Shown: in pieces, positions 1 to 7,946 of the stretch
Layout: each line of letters begins with the position of its first letter
Numbering within the stretch: position 1 is the stretch's first letter
Assembly: GCF_024699925.1 (NCBI RefSeq)
Contig: NZ_JAJOMX010000001.1
Span: 5,122,001 to 5,186,000, forward strand
Origin: Mesorhizobium sp. J428
Lineage (GTDB): Bacteria; Pseudomonadota; Alphaproteobacteria; Rhizobiales; Rhizobiaceae
DNA length: 64,000 nucleotides
Direction of reading: 5' to 3'
The notes under the pieces: model-generated
The model's database searches: none
What the model was told of the DNA's origin: nothing
What the model saw: only the letters and a program-made list of their open reading frames with translations
Made by a program: the position numbers and the translations under genes

Positions 1-295
1 CACGCTGAGCCGGTCGCCGACACGTACTGGTGCGAAGACCTCGCAATCATATTCGAAATGGATCCGCGCGCTGGGACCGGTGCCGCCCGGGCAGGCGTGG
101 CGATAGAGCCGCAGCTTGTCCAGGTGGATCAGCGTCGGCGGCATCATCAGCTCGCTGACGCGACCCTGGAAGCAGGGTTGGTGAAGCTCGACGGCATGAC
201 AGATGCTCGCGCACCACGAAGGGGCTCAGGGTGTATTCGACCGGACCGAGCAAGTCGCCCTTGTCCAGATCGGTCACCACTCCGCCAATTGCCAT
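1..295 (-). pseudogene. MaoC-like hot-dog dehydratase, partial at left edge, frameshifted
   Basis: The gene runs leftward off the window edge. The ATG at 295 is preceded by a clear GGAGG ribosome site, better placed than the GTG at 301. The first frame gives MAIGGVVTDLDKGD and continues to VREHL. Near position 199 the frame is lost by one extra base (or two missing). The neighbouring frame then continues with HAVELHQPCFQGRVSELMM, PPTLIHLDK and FEYDCEVFAPVRVGDRL. These segments resemble the N-terminal hot-dog domain of MaoC/FAS1-like acyl-CoA dehydratases. Because both halves are well preserved, a sequencing error is as likely as real inactivation. It is divergent from the LysR gene, which could control it. 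The substrate cannot be read from this fragment. Confidence 0.6.
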
Positions 296-454
296 CGCCA
301 CCTCCTCCTCGGGATCATTGTGCCTTCCGGGACGAGTAGCACGCGCCCGGCATGGCCTGAACGTTCAGTGACGACAGGCCATCTTTACACCATTTGAAAA
401 GACAGACACGCCCGGCTACAGTAATTGTGCATTCTTGCAGAGGTTGGTCGTGCG

Positions 455-1369
455 ATGGAGTGGGTTCAGACGCTTCGGTCCTTCGTCGGTGCCGTCCAGC
501 AAGGCAGCCTTTCAGGCGCTGGACGGCTGCTTGGCAGTTCGCCCGCGTCCATCTCGCGGCACATTACCTCGCTGGAGGAGCAGCTCGGCACCCAGCTCCT
601 GAAACGTTCGAGCCGTAACCTCGCGCTTACCGAGGCGGGTGAGCTTTACTACAATCAGGTCGAGCAGATCCTGCAGCAGCTCGCCGAAGCCAACCGCAGC
701 GTGAACCAGCTGCAGACCAAGCCGGAAGGCGTGCTGCGGGTTCATACCCGAATGTTGGTTGGGCAGTTGATTGTCGTGCCCTACTTGCCGGAATTCCTCG
801 CCCAGTATCCCGACATCCGCGTCGACATAGTGTTGTCGAACAACATTGCCCCGGTCATGGATCAGGGCATCGACGTAGACATCCGCATCGGCAAGCTGGA
901 GGATTCCTCGCTGATCGCGCGCAAGCTCGCAAGCAGCGAGCGAATAGCCGTGGCGACCCCGGCTTATCTTAGGAGCCGGCCCCCCATCTATTCGCCACAA
1001 GACCTCAGGCAGCACAACTGCCTGACCTACCGCATCAATCTAGGCAACCCCGTCTGGCGCTTCATGGATGCGGAGAAGCGGATCGAGGAAGTGCCCGTGC
1101 GCGGCTCGGTGCAGACCGACTTCGGGCATGCGCTCGTGCAGCTGACCAAAGCCGACGTCGGCATCGCGCTGATGCCCGACTGGTCGGTGCACCGCGAGAT
1201 CGCCGACGGGCGGCTGGTGCGCCTGCTGCCCGGCTACAAGGTGAGTCACGTCGATTTCGAGAATGGCGTCTACGCCGTCTTTCCCGCGTCCCGGCAGACC
1301 TCACTCAAGCTGAGGCTGTTCGTGGATTTCCTCGCTCAGGTGTTCAAGCGCGAGCTGGCGAACCTCTAG
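455..1369 (+). CDS. LysR-family transcriptional regulator
   Basis: 304-residue LysR-type activator/repressor. Residues 1-60 form the winged helix-turn-helix (GSLSGAGRLLGSSPASISR, then LEEQLGTQLLKRSSR), followed by a linker helix and a periplasmic-binding-protein-like effector domain (VLRVHTRMLVGQ, DVDIRIGKLEDSSLIARKL). Length is normal for the family. The ATG at 455 was chosen because the HTH begins immediately after it; a TTG at 425 would add a ten-residue tail unlike the family. It is divergent from the MaoC-like gene and convergent with the alpha/beta hydrolase, and both convergent genes end in the same CTAG at 1366-1369. It probably controls one or both neighbouring catabolic units; the effector is unknown. 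Confidence 0.9.
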   Translation: MEWVQTLRSFVGAVQQGSLSGAGRLLGSSPASISRHITSLEEQLGTQLLKRSSRNLALTEAGELYYNQVEQILQQLAEANRSVNQLQTKPEGVLRVHTRMLVGQLIVVPYLPEFLAQYPDIRVDIVLSNNIAPVMDQGIDVDIRIGKLEDSSLIARKLASSERIAVATPAYLRSRPPIYSPQDLRQHNCLTYRINLGNPVWRFMDAEKRIEEVPVRGSVQTDFGHALVQLTKADVGIALMPDWSVHREIADGRLVRLLPGYKVSHVDFENGVYAVFPASRQTSLKLRLFVDFLAQVFKRELANL

Positions 1370-2145
1370 GCGCGCCAGCCGATGGCGTCGGCGAAGCGGC
1401 GCAACTCGGCGACAAAACGCTCTGGCGCCTGGAATGGGATGAAGTGGGCGACGTCCTCGAAGACCACCACTTCCGCCTGTGGCACGAGGCTCCTGATGAC
1501 CTCGGCACTGTCCGAAGGCATCAGCACGTCGTTGCCGCCGGGGATGAGCAACAGCGGGCAGGACAGTTTCGGCAGCTCCGGTCGGATGTCGATGTCGAGA
1601 TAGCCGAGCACCGACAAGGCATAGGCTTCCGGATCCTGGGCGACATAGCGATCGACATAGCGGTCGAAGCGGGCATCGCGCGGCATGCCGTAAAAGGAGC
1701 GGTCGGCCGCCGCCGGCAGCAGCACCTGCATGCCCTCTGCCCGCACCTGGTCCACCCGCGCCCGCAGGATGTCTTTGACTGCGTCCGCGTTGCGCACACC
1801 TGGATTGGTCATCAGCAATCCGGCGCAGCGCGCCGGCGCGGCAACCGCCGTCAGCGCAGCGACCATGCCGCCGATGGCGCATCCGGCGAACAGGGCTCTT
1901 TGGATGCCGAGGCTGTCCAGAACGCCGACGAGATCGAGTGCATGCTCCTGCGCCGTCACCGGCCTGTCCGGATTGGGCGTGCGCCCCGATGCCCGCAGGT
2001 CGGGCACGATGCAGAAGAAATCTCGTCCGAGCTCGGCGACCGCTTCATCCCAGAAACGGCCGTCGGTGCCCAGCGCGTGGACGAGCAGCAGCGCGGGCTT
2101 CGCCCGGTCCCCGCGGGTTTCGACCCGGAGCGGCTGCGCGGTCAT
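1366..2145 (-). CDS. alpha/beta-fold hydrolase, enol-lactonase-like, nucleophile serine replaced
   Basis: 259 residues with the alpha/beta-hydrolase plan of 3-oxoadipate enol-lactonases: HALGTDGRFWDE near residue 24, DLRASGRT near 49, the nucleophile elbow near 88-93, the acid in PGGNDVLMPSD and the catalytic histidine in EDVAHFIPF. The elbow reads AGCAIGG. Aligned with the usual G-x-S-x-G-G, the serine position is alanine, while Asp and His remain. The enzyme may therefore act as a non-hydrolytic relative (lyase, dehalogenase-like or binding protein), or use a different residue. The ATG at 2145 overlaps the stop of the upstream metallo-hydrolase as ATGA, so the two are translationally coupled. 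A PcaD function is suggested only by similarity. Confidence 0.8.
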   Translation of the reverse strand: MTAQPLRVETRGDRAKPALLLVHALGTDGRFWDEAVAELGRDFFCIVPDLRASGRTPNPDRPVTAQEHALDLVGVLDSLGIQRALFAGCAIGGMVAALTAVAAPARCAGLLMTNPGVRNADAVKDILRARVDQVRAEGMQVLLPAAADRSFYGMPRDARFDRYVDRYVAQDPEAYALSVLGYLDIDIRPELPKLSCPLLLIPGGNDVLMPSDSAEVIRSLVPQAEVVVFEDVAHFIPFQAPERFVAELRRFADAIGWRA

Positions 2146-3020
2146 CTCGTCCACGCAACCGGCTCGAAGCGATAATTTTTCCCGATGGAGCGGATGTAGC
2201 CGGCATGCGGGGCGCCGTAGTGGGCCGGAAGGAGCAGCGCACCCTCGTCGGCGGCGTGCTTCAGCACCTTCGCGCGAGTCTCGCGCGCCAGCTCCTGGTT
2301 CTCGCAGTAGCGGCTGTTCCACTCCGGATAATAGACCTGCAGCGGCTGGTGCATGACGTCGGCGATGAACACCGCTTCCTCGCCTCCCGAACGGACGCGC
2401 AGGCCGATCATGCCGGGCGCATGGCCTGGGATCTGAATTATGTCGAGACCGGGTCCGAGGTTCTCGGTGCCCTCGACCTGGTCGACGAGGCCGGCCTCCA
2501 GGATTGGCTTCACCGTGTCGAGATAGGTGTTCCAGCTTGCCGGTGGTCGCTCCTTCGCCCCCCGCTCCGGATCGCGCGCGGCGAGTTCGGTGGATGACAC
2601 GACATATCGCGCGTTGGGGAACATCGGCACGAACCGATCGCCTTCCTTGCGCGTGTTCCAGCCGACATGGTCGACATGGAGATGGGTGAGGAAGACCATG
2701 TCGACCTTCTCCGGCTCTACCCCTTCGGCCAGCAGCGCGCGATCGAGGTGCCGCTTCTGCATGTGGAAGCGCGGCGAGAGCGGGCGGTCGCGGTCGTCGC
2801 CGCCGCTGGTGTCGATGATGATCGTGCGCTTGCCGTCGCGCAGGATCCACGTCTGGATCACGGAGAAGAAGACGTTGCGCTCGCCATTGTAGAAGTCCGG
2901 CTCCAGCCAGCCGCGGTGGCGCTCGCGGATCTCCTCGTTGAAGCCGGCCAGCAGCTCCACAGGCTCGTCGAGCACCACCTCTTCCACGCGCGAAATCTGA
3001 AAATCGCCGACCTTGATCAA
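2142..3020 (-). CDS. MBL-fold metallo-hydrolase
   Basis: 292-residue metallo-beta-lactamase-fold enzyme. The zinc motif THLHVDHVGWN gives HxHxDH, with later metal ligands in PGHAPGMIGL, the Asp in VFIADVMHQP and the His in PAHYGAPH. The layout (a NGERN segment before the metal core and the YYPEWNSRYCENQE stretch after it) is that of the quorum-quenching-lactonase/AidC-like branch, but no specific substrate can be assigned. The start is the TTG at 3020, because AAGGAGG ends seven bases upstream. The longer ATG at 3050 would place this Shine-Dalgarno inside the coding region. The gene is coupled to the following hydrolase by ATGA and is divergent from the liv operon, so it may process the imported compound. 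Confidence 0.85.
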   Translation of the reverse strand: MIKVGDFQISRVEEVVLDEPVELLAGFNEEIRERHRGWLEPDFYNGERNVFFSVIQTWILRDGKRTIIIDTSGGDDRDRPLSPRFHMQKRHLDRALLAEGVEPEKVDMVFLTHLHVDHVGWNTRKEGDRFVPMFPNARYVVSSTELAARDPERGAKERPPASWNTYLDTVKPILEAGLVDQVEGTENLGPGLDIIQIPGHAPGMIGLRVRSGGEEAVFIADVMHQPLQVYYPEWNSRYCENQELARETRAKVLKHAADEGALLLPAHYGAPHAGYIRSIGKNYRFEPVAWTR

Positions 3021-3075
3021 GCGCCAACCTCCTTTTTCATTTTTAGGCATTATAGTCCGCGAAATAGGGAAGACG

Positions 3076-3105
3076 TTTGCATCGGACGCAACAATGGTTT
3101 GCAAA
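3076..3105. promoter_or_regulatory. inverted repeat in divergent intergenic region (candidate operator)
   Basis: TTTGCA at 3076-3081 and TGCAAA at 3100-3105 form an inverted repeat in the 228-bp gap between the leftward metallo-hydrolase and the rightward liv operon. The position suits a regulator binding site shared by both units. No footprint or consensus is known for it, so this is a weak call. Confidence 0.3.
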
Positions 3106-3248
3106 GCGCCCCGTTATTCGCTCCAGCGCTCTCCTATAGAGTCGAAACAAGCGCAACCTTTGCCGGTTGCCGGGAGGAGGTCCGATCCTCGCCCCGTGCC
3201 CGACCAAGCGGGCAGACCGGGGATCGGGCGAGCATCAAGCGGGACGAA

Positions 3249-4028
3249 ATGGCTCCCAACCTTTTGGACGTGTCGAATATCGACCTCGCCTTCGGCGGCA
3301 TCAAGGCGCTGACGAGCGTATCGCTCGGAGTGCCCGCGGGCAAGGTCACGGCCGTCATCGGCCCGAACGGCGCCGGCAAGACGACGCTGTTCAACGTCAT
3401 CTCGGGTTTCTACAAGGCCCAGCGCGGCACGGTTACCTTCGCGGGGCAGGACCTGCTCGCCCAGCCTGCGCACACGCGCTCGCGTGCCGGCATCTCGCGC
3501 ACCTTCCAGAATATTGCGCTGTTTCCCGGCATGACGGTGGCCGAGAACATCAAGCTCGGCGCCCATGCGCATCTCGATACGGGTGTCTTCGCCGCGGCGC
3601 TCTATCTCGGGCCCGCGGCGCGCGAGGAGCGCGCGATGGACCGCAAGATCGACCAGACGGTCATCCCGCTGCTCGGCCTCGAGGACAGCCGCGACCGCTC
3701 TGTCTCCGGCCTTCCCTACGGTTTGCAGAAGCGCATCGAACTCGCCCGCGCGCTGGTGACGGAGCCGAAGCTGCTGATGCTCGACGAGCCTTTCGCGGGT
3801 ATGAACACCACGGAGAAAGCGAAGATGTCCGGCCAGATCCGCACGCTTGTCGCAGAGACGGACGTGACGGTGCTGCTGATCGACCACGACATGGAATCGA
3901 TCATGACCATGTCCGACCAGATCGTCGTGCTCAATTTCGGCAAGGTCATCGCCGCCGGCACGCCTGCTCAGGTGCAGGCCAATCCGGCCGTCATCGAGGC
4001 CTATCTCGGGGCAGAGGACGCTGCATGA
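3249..4028 (+). CDS. livG: branched-chain amino-acid-type ABC transporter ATP-binding protein LivG
   Basis: 259-residue cytoplasmic ATPase of a HAAT-family importer. Walker A is GPNGAGKTT (about residue 38), the Q-loop region is RTFQNIALFPGMTV, the signature is the degenerate SGLPYGLQKRIELARAL typical of LivG proteins, and Walker B is LLMLDEPFAGMN followed by the H-loop LLIDHDM. It energises uptake together with LivF. The ATG at 3249 is taken by fit to LivG N-termini (short lead before VSNIDLAFGG); the ribosome site is weak. It opens the operon livG-livH-livM-binding protein-livF and overlaps livH by ATGA. The substrate may be an acyl or aromatic acid and not an amino acid, judging from the downstream enzymes. 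Confidence 0.92.
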   Translation: MAPNLLDVSNIDLAFGGIKALTSVSLGVPAGKVTAVIGPNGAGKTTLFNVISGFYKAQRGTVTFAGQDLLAQPAHTRSRAGISRTFQNIALFPGMTVAENIKLGAHAHLDTGVFAAALYLGPAAREERAMDRKIDQTVIPLLGLEDSRDRSVSGLPYGLQKRIELARALVTEPKLLMLDEPFAGMNTTEKAKMSGQIRTLVAETDVTVLLIDHDMESIMTMSDQIVVLNFGKVIAAGTPAQVQANPAVIEAYLGAEDAA

Positions 4029-4894
4029 ACCTGTTCCTCGAATTCAGCCTGATCGGCATCGCCTCGGGCGGCATCTACGTGCTCGCCGCGCTGTCGTTCG
4101 TCATCGTCTACAAGGCCACCAACATCTTCAATTTCGCCACCGGCGAGATGATGATGATGGGCACCTACTTCTTCTATCTGTTCGACACCCAGCTGGGCCT
4201 CGGCTGGATCGCAGGTCTCGGCGCCGGCCTATGCGCAGCCGCGCTGCTGGCGCTCGTGGTGGAGCGCTCGATGCTGCGCCCGCTGCTCGGCCGCCCGCAT
4301 ATCGTGCTCGTCATGGTCACCTTCGGCGTCGGCTCCATTCTGCGCGGCATCGCCGGGCTCGTCTGGGGCCCGAATTACGGCAGCTCCCCGAGATCCTGCC
4401 ACGCAGGCCGGTCTTCCTGGGCGACATCCTGGTCCCGGGCAAGCTCGCCTGGGGCTTCGTCGCGGCAGGCGTCGTCGCCGGGCTGTTCATGCTCTACTAC
4501 AAGTTCTCGCGCGCCGGCTGCCATCCGCGCCACGTCGACCGATCAGGTGACAGCCGAAAGCCTCGGGATCAACATCCGCGCCGTCTTCCTGCTCGCCTGG
4601 GCGCTGGCCGGCCTGCTGACGGCCACGTCCGGCATCATCACCGCCTCCGTCAACGGCGTGACCCCGCAGCTCGGACAGGTGGCGCTCAACGTTCTGGCGG
4701 TCGTCATGCTCGCCGGCATGACCAGCGTCGGCGGCGTGGTTGTCGCCGGCCTGTTCGTTGGCTGGATGGAGACGATCGTCGGCGCCTATCTCGGTGCCGC
4801 CTGGCAGAGCTTCATCCCCTACCTCGTGGTGCTGGTGGTCATGTTCGTCAAGCCAAGCGGTCTCTTCGGCGAACAGAGGGTCGAGCGCATATGA
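4025..4894 (+). pseudogene. livH: ABC transporter permease LivH, interrupted by two compensating frameshifts
   Basis: Inner-membrane permease of about 290 residues. The first part (MNLFLEFSLIGIASGGIYVL, FATGEMMMMGTYF) and the last part (ESLGINIRAVFLLAWALAG, PSGLFGEQRVERI) read in one frame. Between about 4381 and 4517 that frame gives nonsense rich in Ser/Arg, while the neighbouring frame gives a perfect LivH core: LPEILPRRPVFLGDIL, VPGKLAWGFVAAGVVAG, MLYYKFSRAG. The frame changes by minus one near 4380 and returns near 4517 at the usual SRAG-x-A-x-RATSTDQ motif, so three bases in total appear missing. Such a compensated pair, with all protein motifs intact, points to sequencing error. It overlaps livG and livM by ATGA. 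Confidence 0.85.
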
Positions 4895-5931
4895 GTACTC
4901 CGGCCCAGACCATCCAGCCGTCCGCCACGACATCGGCGCCCAGCCCGCACGTCGAAACGATCTCGTGGATCCTACTCGCCATCGCCATGGCCCTCGTGCC
5001 GACGTTCGGTTCGGTCTACGTCATGTATATGGCCTGCCTGATCGGCATCAACGTGATCGCCACGGTCGGGCTCAACATCACCGTGGGCTATGCCGGGCTG
5101 CTATCGATCGGCCATTCCGCCTTCCTCGGCGTCGGCGCCTATGCCAGCGCGCTGATGTGGCTGCATCTGGACACACCGCTGGCGCTGAACATCGTGGTCG
5201 GCGCGGCCGCGGCTTTCGCGATCGGGCTAGTGTTCGGCGTCCCCGCCCTGCGCATCAAGGGCGTCTATCTGGCCATCGCCACCCTCGCGGCGCAGTACTC
5301 GCTCTACTTCGTCTTCCAGCAATGGACGCCGGTCACGGGCGGCGACCGCGGGCTCTCGCTGCCTAAGATCGACGTGTTCGGCTTCGGCGACACCGGCTTC
5401 TACTACGTGGTGGCTCTGGTGGCCCTGCTGACGACGCTCGCCGCGCGCAACCTCTTCCGCACCCGCATCGGGCGCTCCTTTATCGCGGTGCGTGAGAAGG
5501 ACTACGCCGCCCAGGTGCTCGGCATCAACGTCGTGTCGACCAAACTCATCGCCTTCGGCATCGGCGCCGCCTATGCGGGCGTCGCCGGCGCGCTGCTCGC
5601 GGCCTTCCTGCGGATCGTCAATCCCGACCAGTTCACGCTCGTCTCGTCGGTGTTCTTCCTGGCCGCGGTCGTGGTCGGCGGGCGCGGTTCGATCCTCGGC
5701 TCGATCCTTGGCGCCGTCTTCATGACGCTGATGCCGGAGTTCCTGCGCGAGATCATCGCGCATCTCTCGGTCGAAGGCGCCGATATGGCGAGCCTGCTTT
5801 CGCCGCTGCGCGAGATCATCTTCGGCGCGCTGATCGTGCTCTTCCTGATCTTCGAACCGCGCGGCCTGGTCGGCTTCGTGCAGCGCGCCATGGGACGCGC
5901 CGAAGCGGTGGACGCACGGCAGGAACATTAG
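4891..5931 (+). CDS. livM: branched-chain amino-acid-type ABC transporter permease LivM
   Basis: 346-residue inner-membrane permease with about nine hydrophobic segments. It carries the LivM hallmarks NITVGYAGLLSIGHSAFLG, GVPALRIKGVYLAIATL and the cytoplasmic EAA-like loop RSFIAVREKDYAAQVLGINV. The C-terminus ends in the usual FEPRGLVGF. An N-terminal extension of roughly 25 polar residues precedes the first helix. The ATG at 4891 overlaps the livH stop (ATGA). It pairs with LivH to form the channel for the binding protein encoded next. Confidence 0.93.
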   Translation: MSTPAQTIQPSATTSAPSPHVETISWILLAIAMALVPTFGSVYVMYMACLIGINVIATVGLNITVGYAGLLSIGHSAFLGVGAYASALMWLHLDTPLALNIVVGAAAAFAIGLVFGVPALRIKGVYLAIATLAAQYSLYFVFQQWTPVTGGDRGLSLPKIDVFGFGDTGFYYVVALVALLTTLAARNLFRTRIGRSFIAVREKDYAAQVLGINVVSTKLIAFGIGAAYAGVAGALLAAFLRIVNPDQFTLVSSVFFLAAVVVGGRGSILGSILGAVFMTLMPEFLREIIAHLSVEGADMASLLSPLREIIFGALIVLFLIFEPRGLVGFVQRAMGRAEAVDARQEH

Positions 5932-5969
5932 AGGCTGCCAGTTATCGACAACCAAGTGGAGGAACGGGA

Positions 5970-7172
5970 ATGACGAAGTTGGTGAGGAGACAGGTCATCG
6001 CGCTGATGGGCGCGACGGTCCTGGCCGGTGCGCTCGGCGGTGCCGCCGTGGCGCAGGAGAAGGACCTGAAGTTCTGGGTGCCGCTGCCGCTGACCGGCCC
6101 CCTGGCCGTGACCGGTCAGGCCCAGCAGGTCGGCTGGCAGCACGCCGTCGATTGGATCAACAAGGACGGCGGCATCAAGGGCCGCAACATCGCCATCGAG
6201 TTCTACGACGACGAGTACAAGGTCGAGCTCGGCGTGGCCGGTTTCAAAAAGGCGGTCGCCAACGGCGACGTCGTCTTCTCCGGCGGTGACGGCACGCCCT
6301 TCGTGCGCGCCATCTCGCCGGAGAACAACGAGACCTACAAGGTGCTGATGTCGTCGACCGGCGCGGCGTCGGATCTCGTGGATACCCAGAAATACCCGCT
6401 GCACTTCCTGGTCGGCTCCAACTACTCCGACCAGATCAAGCAGCTCTTCAACTACATCAAGGCCAAGGGCGCCGGGAACAAGGTCGCCATCGTCTACAGC
6501 GCCTCCGAATTCGGCCGCGACCCGCTCGAGAACGCGCGCAAATACGCTGCCGAGATGGGCATCGATATCGTGCTCGAGCAGGAGACCAAGTTCGTCGAGG
6601 TCGACGTCACCTCGCACGCCATCCAGGTGCGCCAGGCGCGTCCCGACTACGTCATCTTCCACGGCTACGCCGCCAATGTGTGGCCCGAGATAGTCAAGCT
6701 GCTGCGCGACTACGGCGTCGAGGCGCAGGTGATGGGCACGATCTTCGGCTCGCACCCGGACGTTGTCTCGACCATCGGCGACGCGGCCGACAACTATCTC
6801 GGCACCGTCACGGTCAACCTGCTGGTCGGCCAGAGCGATACGCCCATGATGAAGACCATCAACGGCTATCTGAAGACCTGGACCGACAAGCCGCACACCG
6901 GCTACGCAAACATCGGCTACATGCAGAGCTGGGGCGCGGCCTTGCTACTGCGCGAGGCGATCGGCGCGGCCATCGAGAAGGGCGTCGAGCTCAACGGCGA
7001 GAACCTGATCAAGGAGATGAACGCGATCGAAGGCTTCGATGGCGGCGGCGTCTTCGGCACGAAGATCAAGTTCGAGAACAACCGCATCCCCTACGGTGTG
7101 CTCTACCGGTACAACATCAAGGACGGCAAGCTGACCGTCACCGAAGAGACCCCCTGGGGCAAGATCGAGTAG
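5970..7172 (+). CDS. periplasmic substrate-binding protein of the liv-type ABC transporter
   Basis: 400-residue class I periplasmic binding protein (Peripla_BP_6 type). Signal peptide: basic MTKLVRRQ, hydrophobic VIALMGATVLAGALGGAAV, cleavage near AVAQE. The mature part starts with the conserved WVPLPLTGPLAVTGQ, then the INKDGGIKGRNI segment that contacts ligand in LivK-like proteins, and a second lobe ending in YGVLYRYNIKDGKLTVTEE. A GGAGG lies about eight bases before the ATG at 5970. It lies inside the liv operon, so it is the cognate receptor. The sequence suggests the aromatic/short-acid binding branch over LivJ itself, but this is inference. Confidence 0.92.
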   Translation: MTKLVRRQVIALMGATVLAGALGGAAVAQEKDLKFWVPLPLTGPLAVTGQAQQVGWQHAVDWINKDGGIKGRNIAIEFYDDEYKVELGVAGFKKAVANGDVVFSGGDGTPFVRAISPENNETYKVLMSSTGAASDLVDTQKYPLHFLVGSNYSDQIKQLFNYIKAKGAGNKVAIVYSASEFGRDPLENARKYAAEMGIDIVLEQETKFVEVDVTSHAIQVRQARPDYVIFHGYAANVWPEIVKLLRDYGVEAQVMGTIFGSHPDVVSTIGDAADNYLGTVTVNLLVGQSDTPMMKTINGYLKTWTDKPHTGYANIGYMQSWGAALLLREAIGAAIEKGVELNGENLIKEMNAIEGFDGGGVFGTKIKFENNRIPYGVLYRYNIKDGKLTVTEETPWGKIE

Positions 7173-7177
7173 CAGGC

Positions 7178-7933
7178 ATGACGGCGGCCCTGGAAATCAC
7201 CGATCTGCGCGTGGTCTACGGCCAGGCGATCGAGGCGCTCGACGGCGTCTCGATCACCGTGCCGGAGGGTGGTTTCGTCGCCCTCCTCGGCGCCAACGGC
7301 GCCGGCAAATCGACCACGCTGAAGGCGATCTCGGGGTTGCTGCGGTTCGAGAACGGCCGCATCGTCACCGGCAACATCCGGTACCGCGGCGACGATGTCG
7401 CCGCGCTGCCGTCCTACCAGTTGGCCCGTCGCGGCATCCTGCATGTGCGCGAGGGCCGTTTCGTCTTCCCGACCATGACGGTCGAGGAGAACCTCGAGGC
7501 CGCGCTCTTCGCGCGCGGCAGCCGCGGCCCCTCCGTGGCCCGCCGTGTCTACGAGGAAGTCTATCACTACTTCCCCGCGCTCCAGGAGCGGGCGAAGTCG
7601 CAAGCCGGCTATTTGTCGGGCGGCGAGCAGCAGATGCTTGCCATCGGTCGGGCGCTGTTCGCCCAGCCCGAATTGCTGATGGTGGACGAGGCCTCGCTTG
7701 GCCTGGCGCCCAGGATCGCCGCCGATATCTTCACCATCCTCGGCAACATCAGCCGCGAACGCCAATTGTCGATCCTGGTGGTCGAGCAGAACGTTTCGCT
7801 GGCGCTCCGCCACGCCAACTACGGCTATGTTCTGGAGAACGGCCGGCTCAGCAGCGAGGGTCCGTCGGACAAGCTGCGCGATCGCGACAGCCTTTCCAAG
7901 CGCTATCTCGGCGGCACGGCCGCCGGCCACTGA
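7178..7933 (+). CDS. livF: branched-chain amino-acid-type ABC transporter ATP-binding protein LivF
   Basis: 251-residue second ATPase of the importer. Walker A GANGAGKSTTLK, LivF-type Q-loop HVREGRFVFPTMTVEENL, signature YLSGGEQQMLAIGRAL and Walker B LLMVDEASLGLAP, then VVEQNVSLAL. Some LivF-like proteins carry an insertion before the Q-loop (here VTGNIRYRGDDVAALPS), which fits this subgroup. The ATG at 7178 lies five bases after the binding-protein stop. The neighbouring crotonase gene starts 13 bases after its stop, so transporter and enzymes are likely one transcript. Confidence 0.92.
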   Translation: MTAALEITDLRVVYGQAIEALDGVSITVPEGGFVALLGANGAGKSTTLKAISGLLRFENGRIVTGNIRYRGDDVAALPSYQLARRGILHVREGRFVFPTMTVEENLEAALFARGSRGPSVARRVYEEVYHYFPALQERAKSQAGYLSGGEQQMLAIGRALFAQPELLMVDEASLGLAPRIAADIFTILGNISRERQLSILVVEQNVSLALRHANYGYVLENGRLSSEGPSDKLRDRDSLSKRYLGGTAAGH

Positions 7934-7946
7934 AGAGGAAGACATC

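Noticed and set aside
4025..4894. Programmed ribosomal frameshifting in livH
   Set aside because: No slippery heptamer or downstream structure was evident, and two opposite shifts would be needed; sequence error is simpler.
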